A DNA stretch of 64,000 nucleotides from Elioraea tepidiphila DSM 17972 (GCF_000378465.1 NZ_KB899925.1:45094-109093); one strand, 5' to 3'; positions 1-11,091 are shown, counted from the stretch's first letter. Notes: generated by a model from the sequence alone, not told the origin. Program-made: numbers and translations.

Positions 1-2790
<2,790 letters not shown>

Positions 2791-2848
2791 CCGGGCGCGG
2801 GCGATCGTCCACGGGGCGGGGCGTGTTACCGCCGCGAAGGAGCGCCCG

Positions 2849-3811
2849 ATGATCGAGATCGCCGTGCTGGACGACTACCAGCGCGTCGCGCTGTCCATGG
2901 CCGACTGGTCGCGGCTTGGGTCCGAGTGCCGCGTGACGGTGTTCGACCGCCATCTCGCGACCGTGGACGAGGCGGCCAAGGCGCTCGCGGGTTTCGATGT
3001 GATCTGCCTGCTGCGCGAGCGCATGCCGGTGCCGGCCGGGCTGATCGCGCGCCTGCCGAACCTGAAGCTCATCGTGGTGACGGGCGCGCACAACCGCACG
3101 CTCGACCTCGCAGCGGCCGAGGCGCGCGGCATCACGGTGACGCATACGCGTGGCGGCGACTCCTATTACGCGACCACAGAACTGGCCCTCGGCCTGATGA
3201 TCGCCTGCGCGCGCCACCTCGCCTTCGAGGACCGCGGCATGCGGGCGGGCCTGTGGCAGCGCACGGTCGGGATGACGCTGCACGGCCGCACGCTCGGCCT
3301 GCTCGGGCTCGGGCGGATGGGCAAGCGCATGGCCGAACTCGGCCGCGCGCTGGGCATGCGCGTGCTCGCCTGGAGCGCCAACCTGACGGCCGAGGCGGCC
3401 GAGGCCGCCGGCGCGACCTACGTATCCAAGGAGACGCTGTTCTGCGAATCCGATGTCGTCTCGATCCATCTCGTGCTCGGCGAGCGGACGCGCGGGCTGG
3501 TCGGCGCGGCGGAGCTCGCGCTGATGAAGCCGACCGCGTTCCTCGTGAACACCTCGCGCGGACCGATCGTGGACGAGGCCGCGCTCATCGCGGCATTGCG
3601 CGAGAAGCGCATCGCCGGCGCCGGGCTCGACGTGTACGACACCGAGCCCCTGCCGCCGGAGCACCCGCTGCGCACGCTCGACAACGTCGTCCTCGCGCCG
3701 CATCTCGGCTTCGTCACGGAAGGCACCTACCGCACCTTCTACCAGGACATGGTGGAGTGCATCGCCGCCTGGCGCGCGGGCACGCCGGTGCGGCTGCTGC
3801 GCGCGGCGTGA
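2849..3811 (+). CDS. D-2-hydroxyacid dehydrogenase family protein
   Basis: NAD(P)-dependent oxidoreductase of the D-isomer 2-hydroxyacid dehydrogenase family, 320 aa, the usual family length. The Rossmann glycine motif is LGLGRMGKRMAELG near residues 152-165. The catalytic trio expected of the family is visible: Arg in NTSRGPIVDE (about 236), Glu in YDTEPLPPEHPL (about 265) and His in LAPHLGFVTEGTY (about 283). A good ribosome site (AAGGAG) lies 7 bases before the ATG. The downstream arfB ATG follows the stop by one base, so the two are probably co-transcribed. The substrate (phosphoglycerate, glyoxylate or another) cannot be read from the sequence. Confidence 0.88.
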   Translation: MIEIAVLDDYQRVALSMADWSRLGSECRVTVFDRHLATVDEAAKALAGFDVICLLRERMPVPAGLIARLPNLKLIVVTGAHNRTLDLAAAEARGITVTHTRGGDSYYATTELALGLMIACARHLAFEDRGMRAGLWQRTVGMTLHGRTLGLLGLGRMGKRMAELGRALGMRVLAWSANLTAEAAEAAGATYVSKETLFCESDVVSIHLVLGERTRGLVGAAELALMKPTAFLVNTSRGPIVDEAALIAALREKRIAGAGLDVYDTEPLPPEHPLRTLDNVVLAPHLGFVTEGTYRTFYQDMVECIAAWRAGTPVRLLRAA

Positions 3812-3812
3812 C

Positions 3813-4250
3813 ATGGCCGAGGACGACGGCAGGATTGCCATCGCGCCGGGCCTTGCGATCCATCGGGACGAGATCACGGAGAGCTTCGTGCGCGCCGGAG
3901 GCCCCGGCGGGCAGAACGTCAACAAGGTCTCGTCCGCCGTCGAGCTGCGCTTCGATCTGGCCGCGAGCCCCTCGCTCCCCGAGGCGGTGAAGGCGCGCGC
4001 GGCGCGCATCGCCGGGCGAAGGCTCACGCGCGAGGGCGTGATCGTGATTGCCGCGCAGCGCTTCCGCGATCAGCCGCGCAACCGCGAGGACGCGCTGGCG
4101 CGGCTCGTTGCGATCCTGCGCGAGGCGGCCGAGCCTCCCGTGCCGCGCCGCCCGACCCGGCCGACGCGCGCCTCGAAGCAGCGTCGCGTCGAAGGCAAAG
4201 TCTTGCGCGGCCGCACGAAGGCGCTGTGCGCGCGGCCGATGGAGGATTAG
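3813..4250 (+). CDS. arfB: peptidyl-tRNA hydrolase ArfB (stalled-ribosome rescue)
   Basis: Codon-independent ribosome rescue factor of the ArfB/ICT1 family, 145 aa. The catalytic GGQ is in RAGGPGGQNVNKVSSAVELR (GGQ at about residues 32-34). The C-terminus (RPTRPTRASKQRRVEGKVLRG and following) is the Arg/Lys-rich tail that in this family enters the empty mRNA channel. It starts one base after the stop of the dehydrogenase gene and overlaps the convergent CinA-like gene by 4 bp at its end. Confidence 0.93.
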   Translation: MAEDDGRIAIAPGLAIHRDEITESFVRAGGPGGQNVNKVSSAVELRFDLAASPSLPEAVKARAARIAGRRLTREGVIVIAAQRFRDQPRNREDALARLVAILREAAEPPVPRRPTRPTRASKQRRVEGKVLRGRTKALCARPMED

Positions 4251-5020
4251 TCCGGCTCGCCCTCGCGCGGCTCGAAGCCGAGGGATCGGAACAGGGCGCG
4301 GACCTTCTCGGCCGCCGCATCCACCGCCGCCGCATCGACGCCGCGCGCGACGATCGCCACCCCGCCCCCGGCGGAGCGGTAATACGGGTAGCTGCCGAGC
4401 GCCACGTCAGGGCTCTCGGCCTGGATCGCGCCCAGCCCGGCGGCGATCTGCCCCTCCATCGCCCGCGCCGCATGCACCGTACGGCTCACCGTCGGCCGGC
4501 CGCCGGTGAGCGTCGGCGCGATCGCCTCCACCATCGCCTGCATCACCTTGGGCACGCCGGCGAGCACGTAGACGTTCTCGACCCGGAACCCGGGCGCGAC
4601 CGAGACGGCGTTGCGGATCAGCGCCGCCCCGCGCGGCATGGTCGCCATGCGCTGGCGCGCGGCGTTGAACTCCACTGGCGGCGTGCGGCTGGCGTAGTCG
4701 CGCGCGAGCAGCTCCCACGCCTCCGGATGCGGCTCCCACGGCAGGCCGAACGCCTCGGCGACGCACTCGCTGGTGATGTCGTCGTGCGTCGGGCCGATTC
4801 CGCCGGTGGTGAAGACATAGCGGTAACGGTGGCGCAGCTCGTTCACCGTCGCGACGATCATCGCGCGGTCATCCGGGATCACGCGCGCCTCGCGCAGCGG
4901 AATGCCGAGCTCCCCGAGCCGCGTCGCGAGATACTTCAGGTTCACGTCCTGTGTACGCCCCGACAGCACCTCGTCGCCGATGATGATCAGCGCGGCGGTG
5001 GGGCGGTCGTCTGCGGTCAT
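4247..5020 (-). CDS. CinA-like molybdopterin-binding domain protein
   Basis: Stand-alone MoCF-binding (MoaB/MogA-like) domain of the competence/damage-inducible CinA family, 257 aa. Visible hallmarks are LIIIGDEVLSGRTQDVN at the N-terminus and TTGGIGPTHDDITSE in the middle. It lacks the C-terminal nicotinamide-nucleotide amidase domain of full CinA; such short versions are common in alphaproteobacteria. The reading frame is open further upstream, but the ATG at 5020 was chosen because it overlaps the vapC stop (ATGA) and begins the conserved domain. It is thus translationally coupled to the upstream toxin-antitoxin genes, an unusual partner. Biochemical role not established; family members are often ADP-ribose or NMN-related hydrolases. 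Confidence 0.85.
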   Translation of the reverse strand: MTADDRPTAALIIIGDEVLSGRTQDVNLKYLATRLGELGIPLREARVIPDDRAMIVATVNELRHRYRYVFTTGGIGPTHDDITSECVAEAFGLPWEPHPEAWELLARDYASRTPPVEFNAARQRMATMPRGAALIRNAVSVAPGFRVENVYVLAGVPKVMQAMVEAIAPTLTGGRPTVSRTVHAARAMEGQIAAGLGAIQAESPDVALGSYPYYRSAGGGVAIVARGVDAAAVDAAAEKVRALFRSLGFEPREGEPD

Positions 5021-5421
5021 GCGTGGCTCCAGAGCGGAATCGACAGGTGTTCGGCGAGCGCGGCAAGAGTTGCGTCGCAGGTCGCCAAGGCGGCCTCGCG
5101 CCGCCGCGCCAGCACGAGATAGACGCAGTCCTGCAACGGATGGCAGCGATCCAGCGACAGCCGCAGCGCCTCGCCCAGCAGCGGACCATGAGGAACTGCG
5201 ACCAAGCCGAGGCGGTCGAGCAGCGCCCCGCCCGCGACGACATCGGCCGGCGCGATCTCGCCGCGGCGGCAGCGCCGCGCCAGCGCCGCCATCACTTCGA
5301 GCCGGAAGATGTCCGGAACGACCAGGCGTTCCGGGTCGGCGAACAGCCGCCCCGCCGGTCCGCTCGCGGGCTCCTCCACGAACAGCGGCACCGCCATCGA
5401 GGCGTCGACCACGATGGTCAA
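5017..5421 (-). CDS. vapC: PIN-domain ribonuclease toxin, VapC family
   Basis: Toxin of a type II toxin-antitoxin module, predicted Mg-dependent endoribonuclease, 134 aa (typical PIN size). The acidic PIN residues are present: Asp6 in TIVVDAS, Glu42 in FRLEVMAAL, Asp98 in HPLQDCVYL and Asp116 in TCDATL. Its ATG overlaps the antitoxin stop by 4 bp and its own stop overlaps the start of the CinA-like gene by 4 bp. It is expected to be held inactive by the upstream antitoxin and transcribed from the operator-promoter at 5663-5687. Confidence 0.88.
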   Translation of the reverse strand: MTIVVDASMAVPLFVEEPASGPAGRLFADPERLVVPDIFRLEVMAALARRCRRGEIAPADVVAGGALLDRLGLVAVPHGPLLGEALRLSLDRCHPLQDCVYLVLARRREAALATCDATLAALAEHLSIPLWSHA

Positions 5422-5657
5422 GCGTCCGGCTCGCCCTCGCGGACCGCGCGGATGTCCGCATCCGCCGGCATCGCGGCAGGGCGCGACCGCGCGCGGATCG
5501 CCGCTGCCAGCGCGACGAACTCCTCGCGGCTCACGACGGAGGTCTCGGTGAGACGTTCGCGCACGAAGCCTTCCAGCGACATCCCGCGCTGCTCGGCCTT
5601 CAGCTTCAGTCGGGCGATCACGTCGTCATCCAGATTACGGACCAGGATGCTTCCCAT
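5418..5657 (-). CDS. vapB: FitA/VapB-type antitoxin (ribbon-helix-helix)
   Basis: Small antitoxin, 79 aa. The N-terminal half (ILVRNLDDDVIARLKLKAEQ, then a short Leu/Phe/Arg helix to about residue 40) fits a ribbon-helix-helix DNA-binding domain of the FitA type; the C-terminal half, rich in Ala, Arg and acidic residues, should wrap the PIN toxin. It lies directly upstream of vapC with a 4-bp ATGA overlap. A perfect inverted repeat sits 5 bp upstream of its start codon, the expected autoregulatory operator. Confidence 0.86.
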   Translation of the reverse strand: MGSILVRNLDDDVIARLKLKAEQRGMSLEGFVRERLTETSVVSREEFVALAAAIRARSRPAAMPADADIRAVREGEPDA

Positions 5658-5662
5658 GGCTG

Positions 5663-5687
5663 GATGCTATCACATCATGATAGCATC
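5663..5687 (-). promoter_or_regulatory. palindromic operator of the vapBC operon
   Basis: Perfect 10-bp inverted repeat GATGCTATCA / TGATAGCATC separated by 5 bp (CATCA), centred at 5675, between vapB (start 5657) and the stop of the upstream GNAT-Nudix gene (5690). A TATCAT sequence on the minus strand inside it could be the -10 box. It fits the binding site of a ribbon-helix-helix antitoxin-toxin complex. Confidence 0.8.
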
Positions 5688-5689
5688 GA

Positions 5690-6682
5690 CTACAGGAAGT
5701 CGCGCAGCTGCGCCACCAGGGGAATATCCGCCGGCGGCATCGGGTACTCGGCGAGCCGCATCGGCCGTACCCAGGCGAGCTCCTGGCCCTCGCGCGGGGT
5801 CGGCTCGCCCTGCCAGCGCCGGCAGAGATAGAGCGGCATCAGCAGGTGAAAGGTCTCGTAAGCGTGGCTCGCGAAGGCGAACGGAGCGAGGCAGGCAGCC
5901 GAGACATCGATGCCGAGCTCCTCCTTCAGTTCGCGGATCAGCGCCGCCTCGGGCGTCTCCCCCTCGGCGAGCTTGCCGCCCGGGAACTCCCAGAGCCCGG
6001 CGAGTGTCTTGCCCTCGGGCCGGCGCGCCAGCAGCACGCGGCCGTCGGCATCGATCAGCGCCACCGCAGCGACCAGCACGATCGGCCGCGGCGCGCCGGG
6101 GGTGGCCGCGCCGTGGCCCGACGCCTTCATCACGTCGGCGCGCGTCAGGCGGAACCAGCGCACCGGGAACGCGCCGCCGCGGGAGCGGAACTCCTGCTCG
6201 GCCTCGTGGGTGAAGCGGAACCCGTGCTTCGCCAGCACGCGCGCCGAGGCATCGTTGTCGTCGGCGACATAGGCGGTGAGGGTATCGAGGCCGAGCCGGC
6301 CGAACGCGAACTGCACCATCCGCCCGGCCGCCTCGGAGGCTACGCCGTGGCCCCAGTAGCGGCGGCCGATCCAGTAGCCGAGCCGCGCGGTGCGCGCGTC
6401 CTCGCGCGTCAGCCCGATCACGCCGACCGGATGCTCCTCCTCGCGGCCGGTGATCACCAGGTGCCAGGCACGGCCGGCGGCGAGATCGGCGGACGCACGG
6501 GCGATCCAGCCGGCGAGTTCCTCGCGCGGATAGGGGAACGGCACGCCTCCCAGCATGCGCGCCACATCCCAGTCGTTGATCAGCCGATGCAGGGCCGCGA
6601 CATCATCGGGCGTGATCGCGCGCAGCCTGAGCCGCTCGCTCAGGAGCGGCGCGAAGGCAGCGTCGGACTCGGCGGCCGGCAT
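5690..6682 (-). CDS. fusion of GNAT N-acetyltransferase and Nudix (MutT-like) hydrolase
   Basis: Two-domain protein of 330 aa. Residues about 10-185 form a RimJ/RimL-type GNAT domain (LLSERLRLRAITPDDVAALH; GYWIGRRYWGHGVASEA; ARVLAKHGFRFTHEAEQEF). Residues about 200-330 form a MutT-type Nudix hydrolase with a complete Nudix box at about 235-258 (GGKLAEGETPEAALIRE then LKEELGI, matching Gx5Ex7REUxEExGU) after LARRPEGKTLAGLWEFPGG. The Nudix half resembles 8-oxo-dGTP diphosphatases; the acetyl acceptor of the other half is unknown. The ATG at 6682 was chosen because it begins just before the conserved GNAT start; an upstream ATG at 6712 is in frame. Confidence 0.9.
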   Translation of the reverse strand: MPAAESDAAFAPLLSERLRLRAITPDDVAALHRLINDWDVARMLGGVPFPYPREELAGWIARASADLAAGRAWHLVITGREEEHPVGVIGLTREDARTARLGYWIGRRYWGHGVASEAAGRMVQFAFGRLGLDTLTAYVADDNDASARVLAKHGFRFTHEAEQEFRSRGGAFPVRWFRLTRADVMKASGHGAATPGAPRPIVLVAAVALIDADGRVLLARRPEGKTLAGLWEFPGGKLAEGETPEAALIRELKEELGIDVSAACLAPFAFASHAYETFHLLMPLYLCRRWQGEPTPREGQELAWVRPMRLAEYPMPPADIPLVAQLRDFL

Positions 6683-6737
6683 GGACGGGGATGTAGCTTC
6701 CCGCCGCTGCACGGTCCACAGCAGCAGGCCCAGGCGC

Positions 6738-7520
6738 TCAGTACGCCATCCAGCCGCCGTCCACCATCAGCACCTCGCCGGTGATGTAGGTGGCCTCGTC
6801 GGAGGCGAGGAACAGGGCGGCATTTGCGACGTCCTCGCTGCGGCCGAGCCGCGGCCAGGGCGTGCGCGCGTGGCTGTAGTCGAGCCAGCGCGGCTCGACC
6901 GCGCGGCCGGTCTTGCCGGTCAGGATCTTGCCCGGCGCGACGGCGTTGCAGACGATCCCGTCCTTCGCGTAGTCCACCGCGATCTGGCGCGTGATGTAGT
7001 TCGTGCCGGCCTTGGCCACGCCATAGGCGACATCCTCCGGCGCGGCGACCATGCCGTGCTGGCTGCCAATGTTGACGATCCGCCCGCGCACGCCCTCTTC
7101 GCCGGCGGCCTGGGTCAGCATCTGGCGCACCGCCGCGCGGCTCATCAGGAACACCCCGGTGATGCCCACGGCGAGGGTTGTGTTCCACGCATCCAGGGTG
7201 GTGTCGGTCAGTCTGCCGCCGCGCGCGCCGCCGATCGCGTTGTTGACCAGGATATCGAGCCGCCCGAACCGATCGACCGCCGCCGCCACCGCCGCCTCGG
7301 CCTCGGCCTCGACCGAGACGTCGGTCTTGCGGAACAGCACCGGACGGCCCTCGCGCTCCAGGATCGCACGCGTCGGATCGCCGCCCTCGCGCACCGTCTC
7401 GGTGATGTCGGCGATCACCACGATCGCGCCCTCGCGCGCGAACCTCAGCGCGATCGCCCGGCCGATCCCGGACGACGCGCCCGTCACCAGCGCCACCTTG
7501 CCGAGAAGCCGATCCGCCAT
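6738..7520 (-). CDS. short-chain dehydrogenase/reductase (SDR)
   Basis: Classical SDR of 260 aa. The cofactor motif TGASSGIG is at residues 13-20, NNAIGG (the NNAG equivalent) at about 93-98, catalytic Ser153 in NIGSQHG, Tyr166 and Lys170 in AYGVAKAG, and the C-terminal YITGEVLMVDGGW signature. Start at 7520 has a strong ribosome site (GGGGGAGA). It is divergent from fdhD with 53 bp between start codons, so both promoters must lie in that short space. Substrate unknown; glucose or 3-oxoacyl-type reductases look alike. Confidence 0.9.
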   Translation of the reverse strand: MADRLLGKVALVTGASSGIGRAIALRFAREGAIVVIADITETVREGGDPTRAILEREGRPVLFRKTDVSVEAEAEAAVAAAVDRFGRLDILVNNAIGGARGGRLTDTTLDAWNTTLAVGITGVFLMSRAAVRQMLTQAAGEEGVRGRIVNIGSQHGMVAAPEDVAYGVAKAGTNYITRQIAVDYAKDGIVCNAVAPGKILTGKTGRAVEPRWLDYSHARTPWPRLGRSEDVANAALFLASDEATYITGEVLMVDGGWMAY

Positions 7521-7573
7521 CCCGTCTCCCCCGAATGCTTGAACCTGATGCACTTGGGCCGCATGTTCGGAGC

Positions 7574-8461
7574 ATGGAGACCACCGCGGACGCTCCGCTG
7601 ATCGTCCCCGACCCGACGGACCCGCGCCTGACCCGGCGCGTCGGCGGCATAGACCACACCGGCGCGGCCGTCGAGACCAGCGTCACGGTCGAACGGCCGC
7701 TGACGCTGTTCCTGAACGGGCAGGAGATCGTCACCATGATGACGATCGGCGATTACCCGGAGTATCTCGCGCTCGGCTATCTGCTGAACCAGAACATGTT
7801 GCGGGCCGACGACGAGGTGACGGGCGTCGAGCACGACGAGGAGCTCGACGTGGTGGTCGTGCGCACCGCGCGCGCGACCGACTACCAGGAGAAGCTCCGG
7901 AAGAAGACGCTCACCTCCGGCTGCGCCCAGGGCACCGCCTTCGGCGACCTCATGGAGCGGTTCGAGCGCGTCCGCCTGCCCGCGGCGGAACTGCGCACGA
8001 GCTGGCTCTATCGCCTCACCCACGCGATCAACACCATGCCGAGCCTCTATCTCGAGGCCGGCGCGATCCATGGCTGCGTGCTGTGCCGCGAGGACCGCCC
8101 GCTCGTCTACATGGAGGATGTCGGCCGGCACAACGCGGTGGACAAGATCGCCGGCTACATGTTCCGCCACCGTGTCGAGCCGGCCGACAAGATCTTCTAC
8201 ACCACCGGGCGGCTCACCTCCGAGATGGTGATCAAGACCGTGCAGATGGGCATCCCGATCCTGGTCAGCCGCTCGGGCTTCACGGCGTGGGGCGTGGAGC
8301 TCGCGCGCCAGGCGGGGCTCACGCTGATCGGGCGCGCACGCGGCAGGCGCTTCCTCGCCCTCGCCGGCGAGCAGCGCATCGTCTTCGACCTCGATCCGGG
8401 CTTCGTCGAGGAGGAGAGTGCCAGGCACCGCCGCAAGGGCGCCCAAGACAGTGAACCGTGA
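7574..8461 (+). CDS. fdhD: formate dehydrogenase accessory protein FdhD
   Basis: Family known for transferring sulfur from IscS to the Mo-bis-MGD cofactor of formate dehydrogenase. About 295 aa. The signature [17 protein letters not shown] and [14 protein letters not shown] are clear. Odd: where E. coli FdhD has the CxxC persulfide pair (CGVC), this protein has TSGCAQGT with a single Cys, and a CxxC (HGCVLCRED) appears further on, where E. coli reads GCTHAAA. The stop overlaps the mobA GTG by 4 bp, so the two are one operon. The start at 7574 was preferred over 7535 because the earlier one would overlap the divergent SDR leader. Confidence 0.9.
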   Translation: METTADAPLIVPDPTDPRLTRRVGGIDHTGAAVETSVTVERPLTLFLNGQEIVTMMTIGDYPEYLALGYLLNQNMLRADDEVTGVEHDEELDVVVVRTARATDYQEKLRKKTLTSGCAQGTAFGDLMERFERVRLPAAELRTSWLYRLTHAINTMPSLYLEAGAIHGCVLCREDRPLVYMEDVGRHNAVDKIAGYMFRHRVEPADKIFYTTGRLTSEMVIKTVQMGIPILVSRSGFTAWGVELARQAGLTLIGRARGRRFLALAGEQRIVFDLDPGFVEEESARHRRKGAQDSEP

Positions 8462-9096
8462 CGACCACTGACCATCCACCCACCCTGGGCGTGCTGCTCG
8501 CGGGCGGCCTCGCCCGCCGCATGGGCGGCGGCGACAAGGGGCTGAAGCGCGTCGGCGGCGAGACCATCATCGCGCGCGTGATGGAACGGCTCCGTCCGCA
8601 ATGCGCGGGACTGATCCTCAATGCGAACGGCGATCCCGCCCGCCTGGCCTTTCTCGGCCTGCCGATCGTCCCGGACAACGTCCCGGGGTTCGCCGGCCCG
8701 CTCGCCGGCGTGCTCGCGGCACTCGACTGGTCCGCGCGCGAGCGACCGGACATCGGCTGGGTGGTGTCCGCGCCGACCGACGGCCCGTTCCTGCCGCGCG
8801 ACCTGGTCGCGCGCCTGCACGAAGCGCGTGCCGCGGCGGGCGTGCCGCTCGCCTGCGCGCGTTCGGCCGGGCAGGCCCATCCGCCGATCGGGCTCTGGCC
8901 GGTCGCGCTGCGCGGCGACCTGCGCCATGCGCTGGTCGTCGAGACCGAGCGCAAGATCGACCGCTGGACCGCGCGTCACGGCATCGCGCACGCGGATTGG
9001 GCGGTCGATCCGGTCGATCCGTTCTTCAACGCCAACTCGCCGGAGGATCTGGCCGAGGCCGAGGCGATGATCCGCCGGCTGGACCGGTCGGCCTGA
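8458..9096 (+). CDS. mobA: molybdenum cofactor guanylyltransferase MobA
   Basis: Attaches GMP to Mo-molybdopterin to make the guanine dinucleotide cofactor, 212 aa. The nucleotide-binding signature [17 protein letters not shown] is at residues 12-28; [13 protein letters not shown] and [10 protein letters not shown] (the metal-binding Asp) follow. GTG start inside a GTGA overlap with fdhD. Together with fdhD it points to molybdoenzymes of the DMSO-reductase type elsewhere in the genome; the Mo enzyme in this window (sorA) belongs to the family that does not need MGD. Confidence 0.94.
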   Translation: MTTTDHPPTLGVLLAGGLARRMGGGDKGLKRVGGETIIARVMERLRPQCAGLILNANGDPARLAFLGLPIVPDNVPGFAGPLAGVLAALDWSARERPDIGWVVSAPTDGPFLPRDLVARLHEARAAAGVPLACARSAGQAHPPIGLWPVALRGDLRHALVVETERKIDRWTARHGIAHADWAVDPVDPFFNANSPEDLAEAEAMIRRLDRSA

Positions 9097-9195
9097 CGGA
9101 GGCAACGCGGGGTCCGCCGCCCGCCTGTCCGCCTTGAAAATCGGCGGAAATCGACGCATGTGAACGAAAAAGGGCAAGGGAGTGGGCAGTCAGCC

Positions 9196-9321
9196 ATGAA
9201 GGCCTTCATCATCGCCGTGATCGTCGCCGCCGTGCTTGCCGTCGGCGGATGGTACGTGCTCGACCAGAATTTCCAGCAGAGCGCCGAGGCGGCGTTCACC
9301 ACCACCGGCGTACGGCTCTGA
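9196..9321 (+). CDS. 41-aa single-pass membrane peptide
   Basis: Small gene of 42 codons. Residues 4-18 (FIIAVIVAAVLAVGG) form one hydrophobic segment, followed by WYVLDQNFQQSAEAAFTTTG and a C-terminal Arg-Leu. A purine-rich stretch (AAGGGCAAGGGAG) lies upstream of the ATG, and a 13-bp stem-loop follows the stop by about 20 bp, so it has the bounds of a real transcription unit. I recognise no function; similar tiny membrane proteins ending in an AFTTS-like stretch seem widespread in alphaproteobacteria (recollection, not checked). Confidence 0.6.
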   Translation: MKAFIIAVIVAAVLAVGGWYVLDQNFQQSAEAAFTTTGVRL

Positions 9322-9340
9322 ACCGGGCGCGGCGCCGACG

Positions 9341-9370
9341 CTCCGCGGCGATCGGGTGATCGCCGCGGAG
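9341..9370. terminator. stem-loop between convergent genes
   Basis: Perfect 13-bp inverted repeat CTCCGCGGCGATC / GATCGCCGCGGAG with a 4-base loop GGGT. It lies between the small membrane peptide and the convergent DUF1244 gene. There is no clear T-run on either side, so it may end transcription inefficiently or protect 3' ends. Confidence 0.6.
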
Positions 9371-9392
9371 ACGCACGGGTCGCTGCCCAGCC

Positions 9393-9704
9393 TCAGTGCC
9401 CGGGATGCGCCTTGGCGAAGGCGGCCTTCTGCGCAGCGCTCGCCTCGGTCTGGTACTTCGCCTGCCACTCCTTGTACGGCATGCCGTAGATGATCTCGCG
9501 CGCGTCCGGATCGGCGAGCGCGATTCCCTTCGCCTCGGCCGCCTCGCGGTACCAGCGCGACAGGCAGTTCCGGCAGAACCCCGCGAGATTCATCATGTCG
9601 ATGTTCTGCACGTCGGTGCGCTCGCGCAGATGCTGAACCAGACGGCGGAATGCCGCGGCCTCCAGCTCCGTGCGCGTCGCGGGATCGATCTCGGGTGCAG
9701 CCAT
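9393..9704 (-). CDS. DUF1244 family protein
   Basis: 103-aa protein of the conserved proteobacterial DUF1244 family: AFRRLVQHLRERTDVQNIDM, then NLAGFCRNCLSRWYREAA with its two cysteines, then YGMPYKEWQAKYQTEAS. The pattern matches the family over its whole length. No function is established. Start at 9704 has a GGAGGAG ribosome site; an in-frame ATG at 9716 is the alternative. Divergent from the glycerate kinase gene. Confidence 0.88.
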   Translation of the reverse strand: MAAPEIDPATRTELEAAAFRRLVQHLRERTDVQNIDMMNLAGFCRNCLSRWYREAAEAKGIALADPDAREIIYGMPYKEWQAKYQTEASAAQKAAFAKAHPGH

Positions 9705-9801
9705 GCGCTCCTCCATGGGCTCGGTCACGGGGGATAGATGGCGCGCCCCTCCCCGCTTCGCCATACTCCGCACGGACGCCAGCGAGGGAGGGGCGAGCAG
9801 C

Positions 9802-11079
9802 GTGGCTTCGTGGGATGACGCGCAGGCGCGTGCGGCACTGCGTGCGGTGTTCGACGCGGCCGTGGCGGCCGCCGATCCGCGGCGGGTGCTGCCGGCGCAT
9901 CTGCCGGCGCGCCCGCGCGGCCGGACCGTGGTGGTCGGCGCCGGCAAGTCGGCCGCCGTCATGGCCGCCGCCGTCGAGGATGCCTGGGACGGATCGATCG
10001 ACGGTGTCGTGGTGACGCGCGACGGCCATGCGGTGCCCACGCGCTCGATCGCGGTGCTGGAGGCCTCGCATCCGGTGCCCGATGCGCGCAGCGAGGCGGC
10101 GGCGCGGCGCATCCTGGCCGCGGTGCAGGGGCTCGGGCCGGACGACCTCGTCCTCGCGCTGATCTCGGGCGGCGGGTCGGCGCTTCTGGCCCTGCCCGCG
10201 CCGGGCCTGACGCTCGCGCACAAGCAGGAGGTCAATCGCGCGCTCTTGCATTCGGGAGCGACCATCCACGAAATGAACTGCGTGCGGAAACACCTCTCGG
10301 CGATCAAGGGAGGGCGCCTCGCCGCCGCCGCGCACCCGGCGCGCGTGGTGACGCTCGCGATCAGCGACGTGCCGGGCGACGATCCGGCGGTGATCGCCTC
10401 GGGTCCGACCGTGCCCGACCCGACCAGCTTCGCCGATGCGCGCGCGCTGATCGACCGCTACGGCATCGCCCTGCCGCCGGAGGTCGCGGCCCATCTCGAT
10501 CGCGCCGAGGACGAGACGCCGAAGCCCGGCGATCCCCGGCTCGCCGGCGCCGCGTTCCGCATGATCGCGACCCCGCAGATGGCGCTCGAGGCCGCGGCGG
10601 CGAAGGCGCGCGAGCTCGGCCTCGCGCCACTGATCCTCGGCGATGCGCTGGAGGGCGAGAGCGCGGTGCTCGGCACGGTGATGGCCGGGATCGCGCGCGG
10701 CTGCCGCGCGCACGGCACGCCCGTCACCCCGCCGTGCCTCTTGCTCTCGGGCGGCGAGACGACCGTGACCATCAAAGGGCCGGCGGGGCGCGGCGGACGC
10801 AACACGACCTTCCTGCTCGGCCTCGCGCTCGCGCTGAAGGGCGAGCCAGGGATCTGGGCGATCGCCGGCGACACGGACGGGATCGACGGCACCGAGGACG
10901 CGGCCGGCGCGATCGTGACACCCGACACCCTCGCCCGCGCACGCGGCTCCGGGCTCGATCCTGCCGCCGTGCTCGCGCGGTTCGACAGCTACGGGCTGTT
11001 CGCAGCCCTCGGGGACCTCGTGGTCACCGGCCCGACGCTCACCAACGTGAACGACATCCGCGCCGTCCTGGTCGCCTGA
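9802..11079 (+). CDS. glycerate 2-kinase, MOFRL/GckA-TtuD family
   Basis: ATP-dependent glycerate kinase giving 2-phosphoglycerate, about 425 aa from a GTG start at 9802 with ribosome site GGGAGGGGCGAG; the frame is open further upstream but overlaps the divergent gene. Features: VVVGAGKSAAVMA near residue 45, ISGGGSALLALP, HEMNCVRKHLSAIKGGRLA, AISDVPGDDPAVIASGPT, and the MOFRL C-terminal domain LLSGGETTVTIKG with AGDTDGIDGTEDAAGA. Twelve bases downstream is pyruvate kinase; the pair would take glycerate towards pyruvate (enolase supplied elsewhere), as in the ttuD-pyk arrangement of tartrate or glyoxylate use. Confidence 0.92.
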   Translation: MASWDDAQARAALRAVFDAAVAAADPRRVLPAHLPARPRGRTVVVGAGKSAAVMAAAVEDAWDGSIDGVVVTRDGHAVPTRSIAVLEASHPVPDARSEAAARRILAAVQGLGPDDLVLALISGGGSALLALPAPGLTLAHKQEVNRALLHSGATIHEMNCVRKHLSAIKGGRLAAAAHPARVVTLAISDVPGDDPAVIASGPTVPDPTSFADARALIDRYGIALPPEVAAHLDRAEDETPKPGDPRLAGAAFRMIATPQMALEAAAAKARELGLAPLILGDALEGESAVLGTVMAGIARGCRAHGTPVTPPCLLLSGGETTVTIKGPAGRGGRNTTFLLGLALALKGEPGIWAIAGDTDGIDGTEDAAGAIVTPDTLARARGSGLDPAAVLARFDSYGLFAALGDLVVTGPTLTNVNDIRAVLVA

Positions 11080-11091
11080 CGGAGCCCCTCG

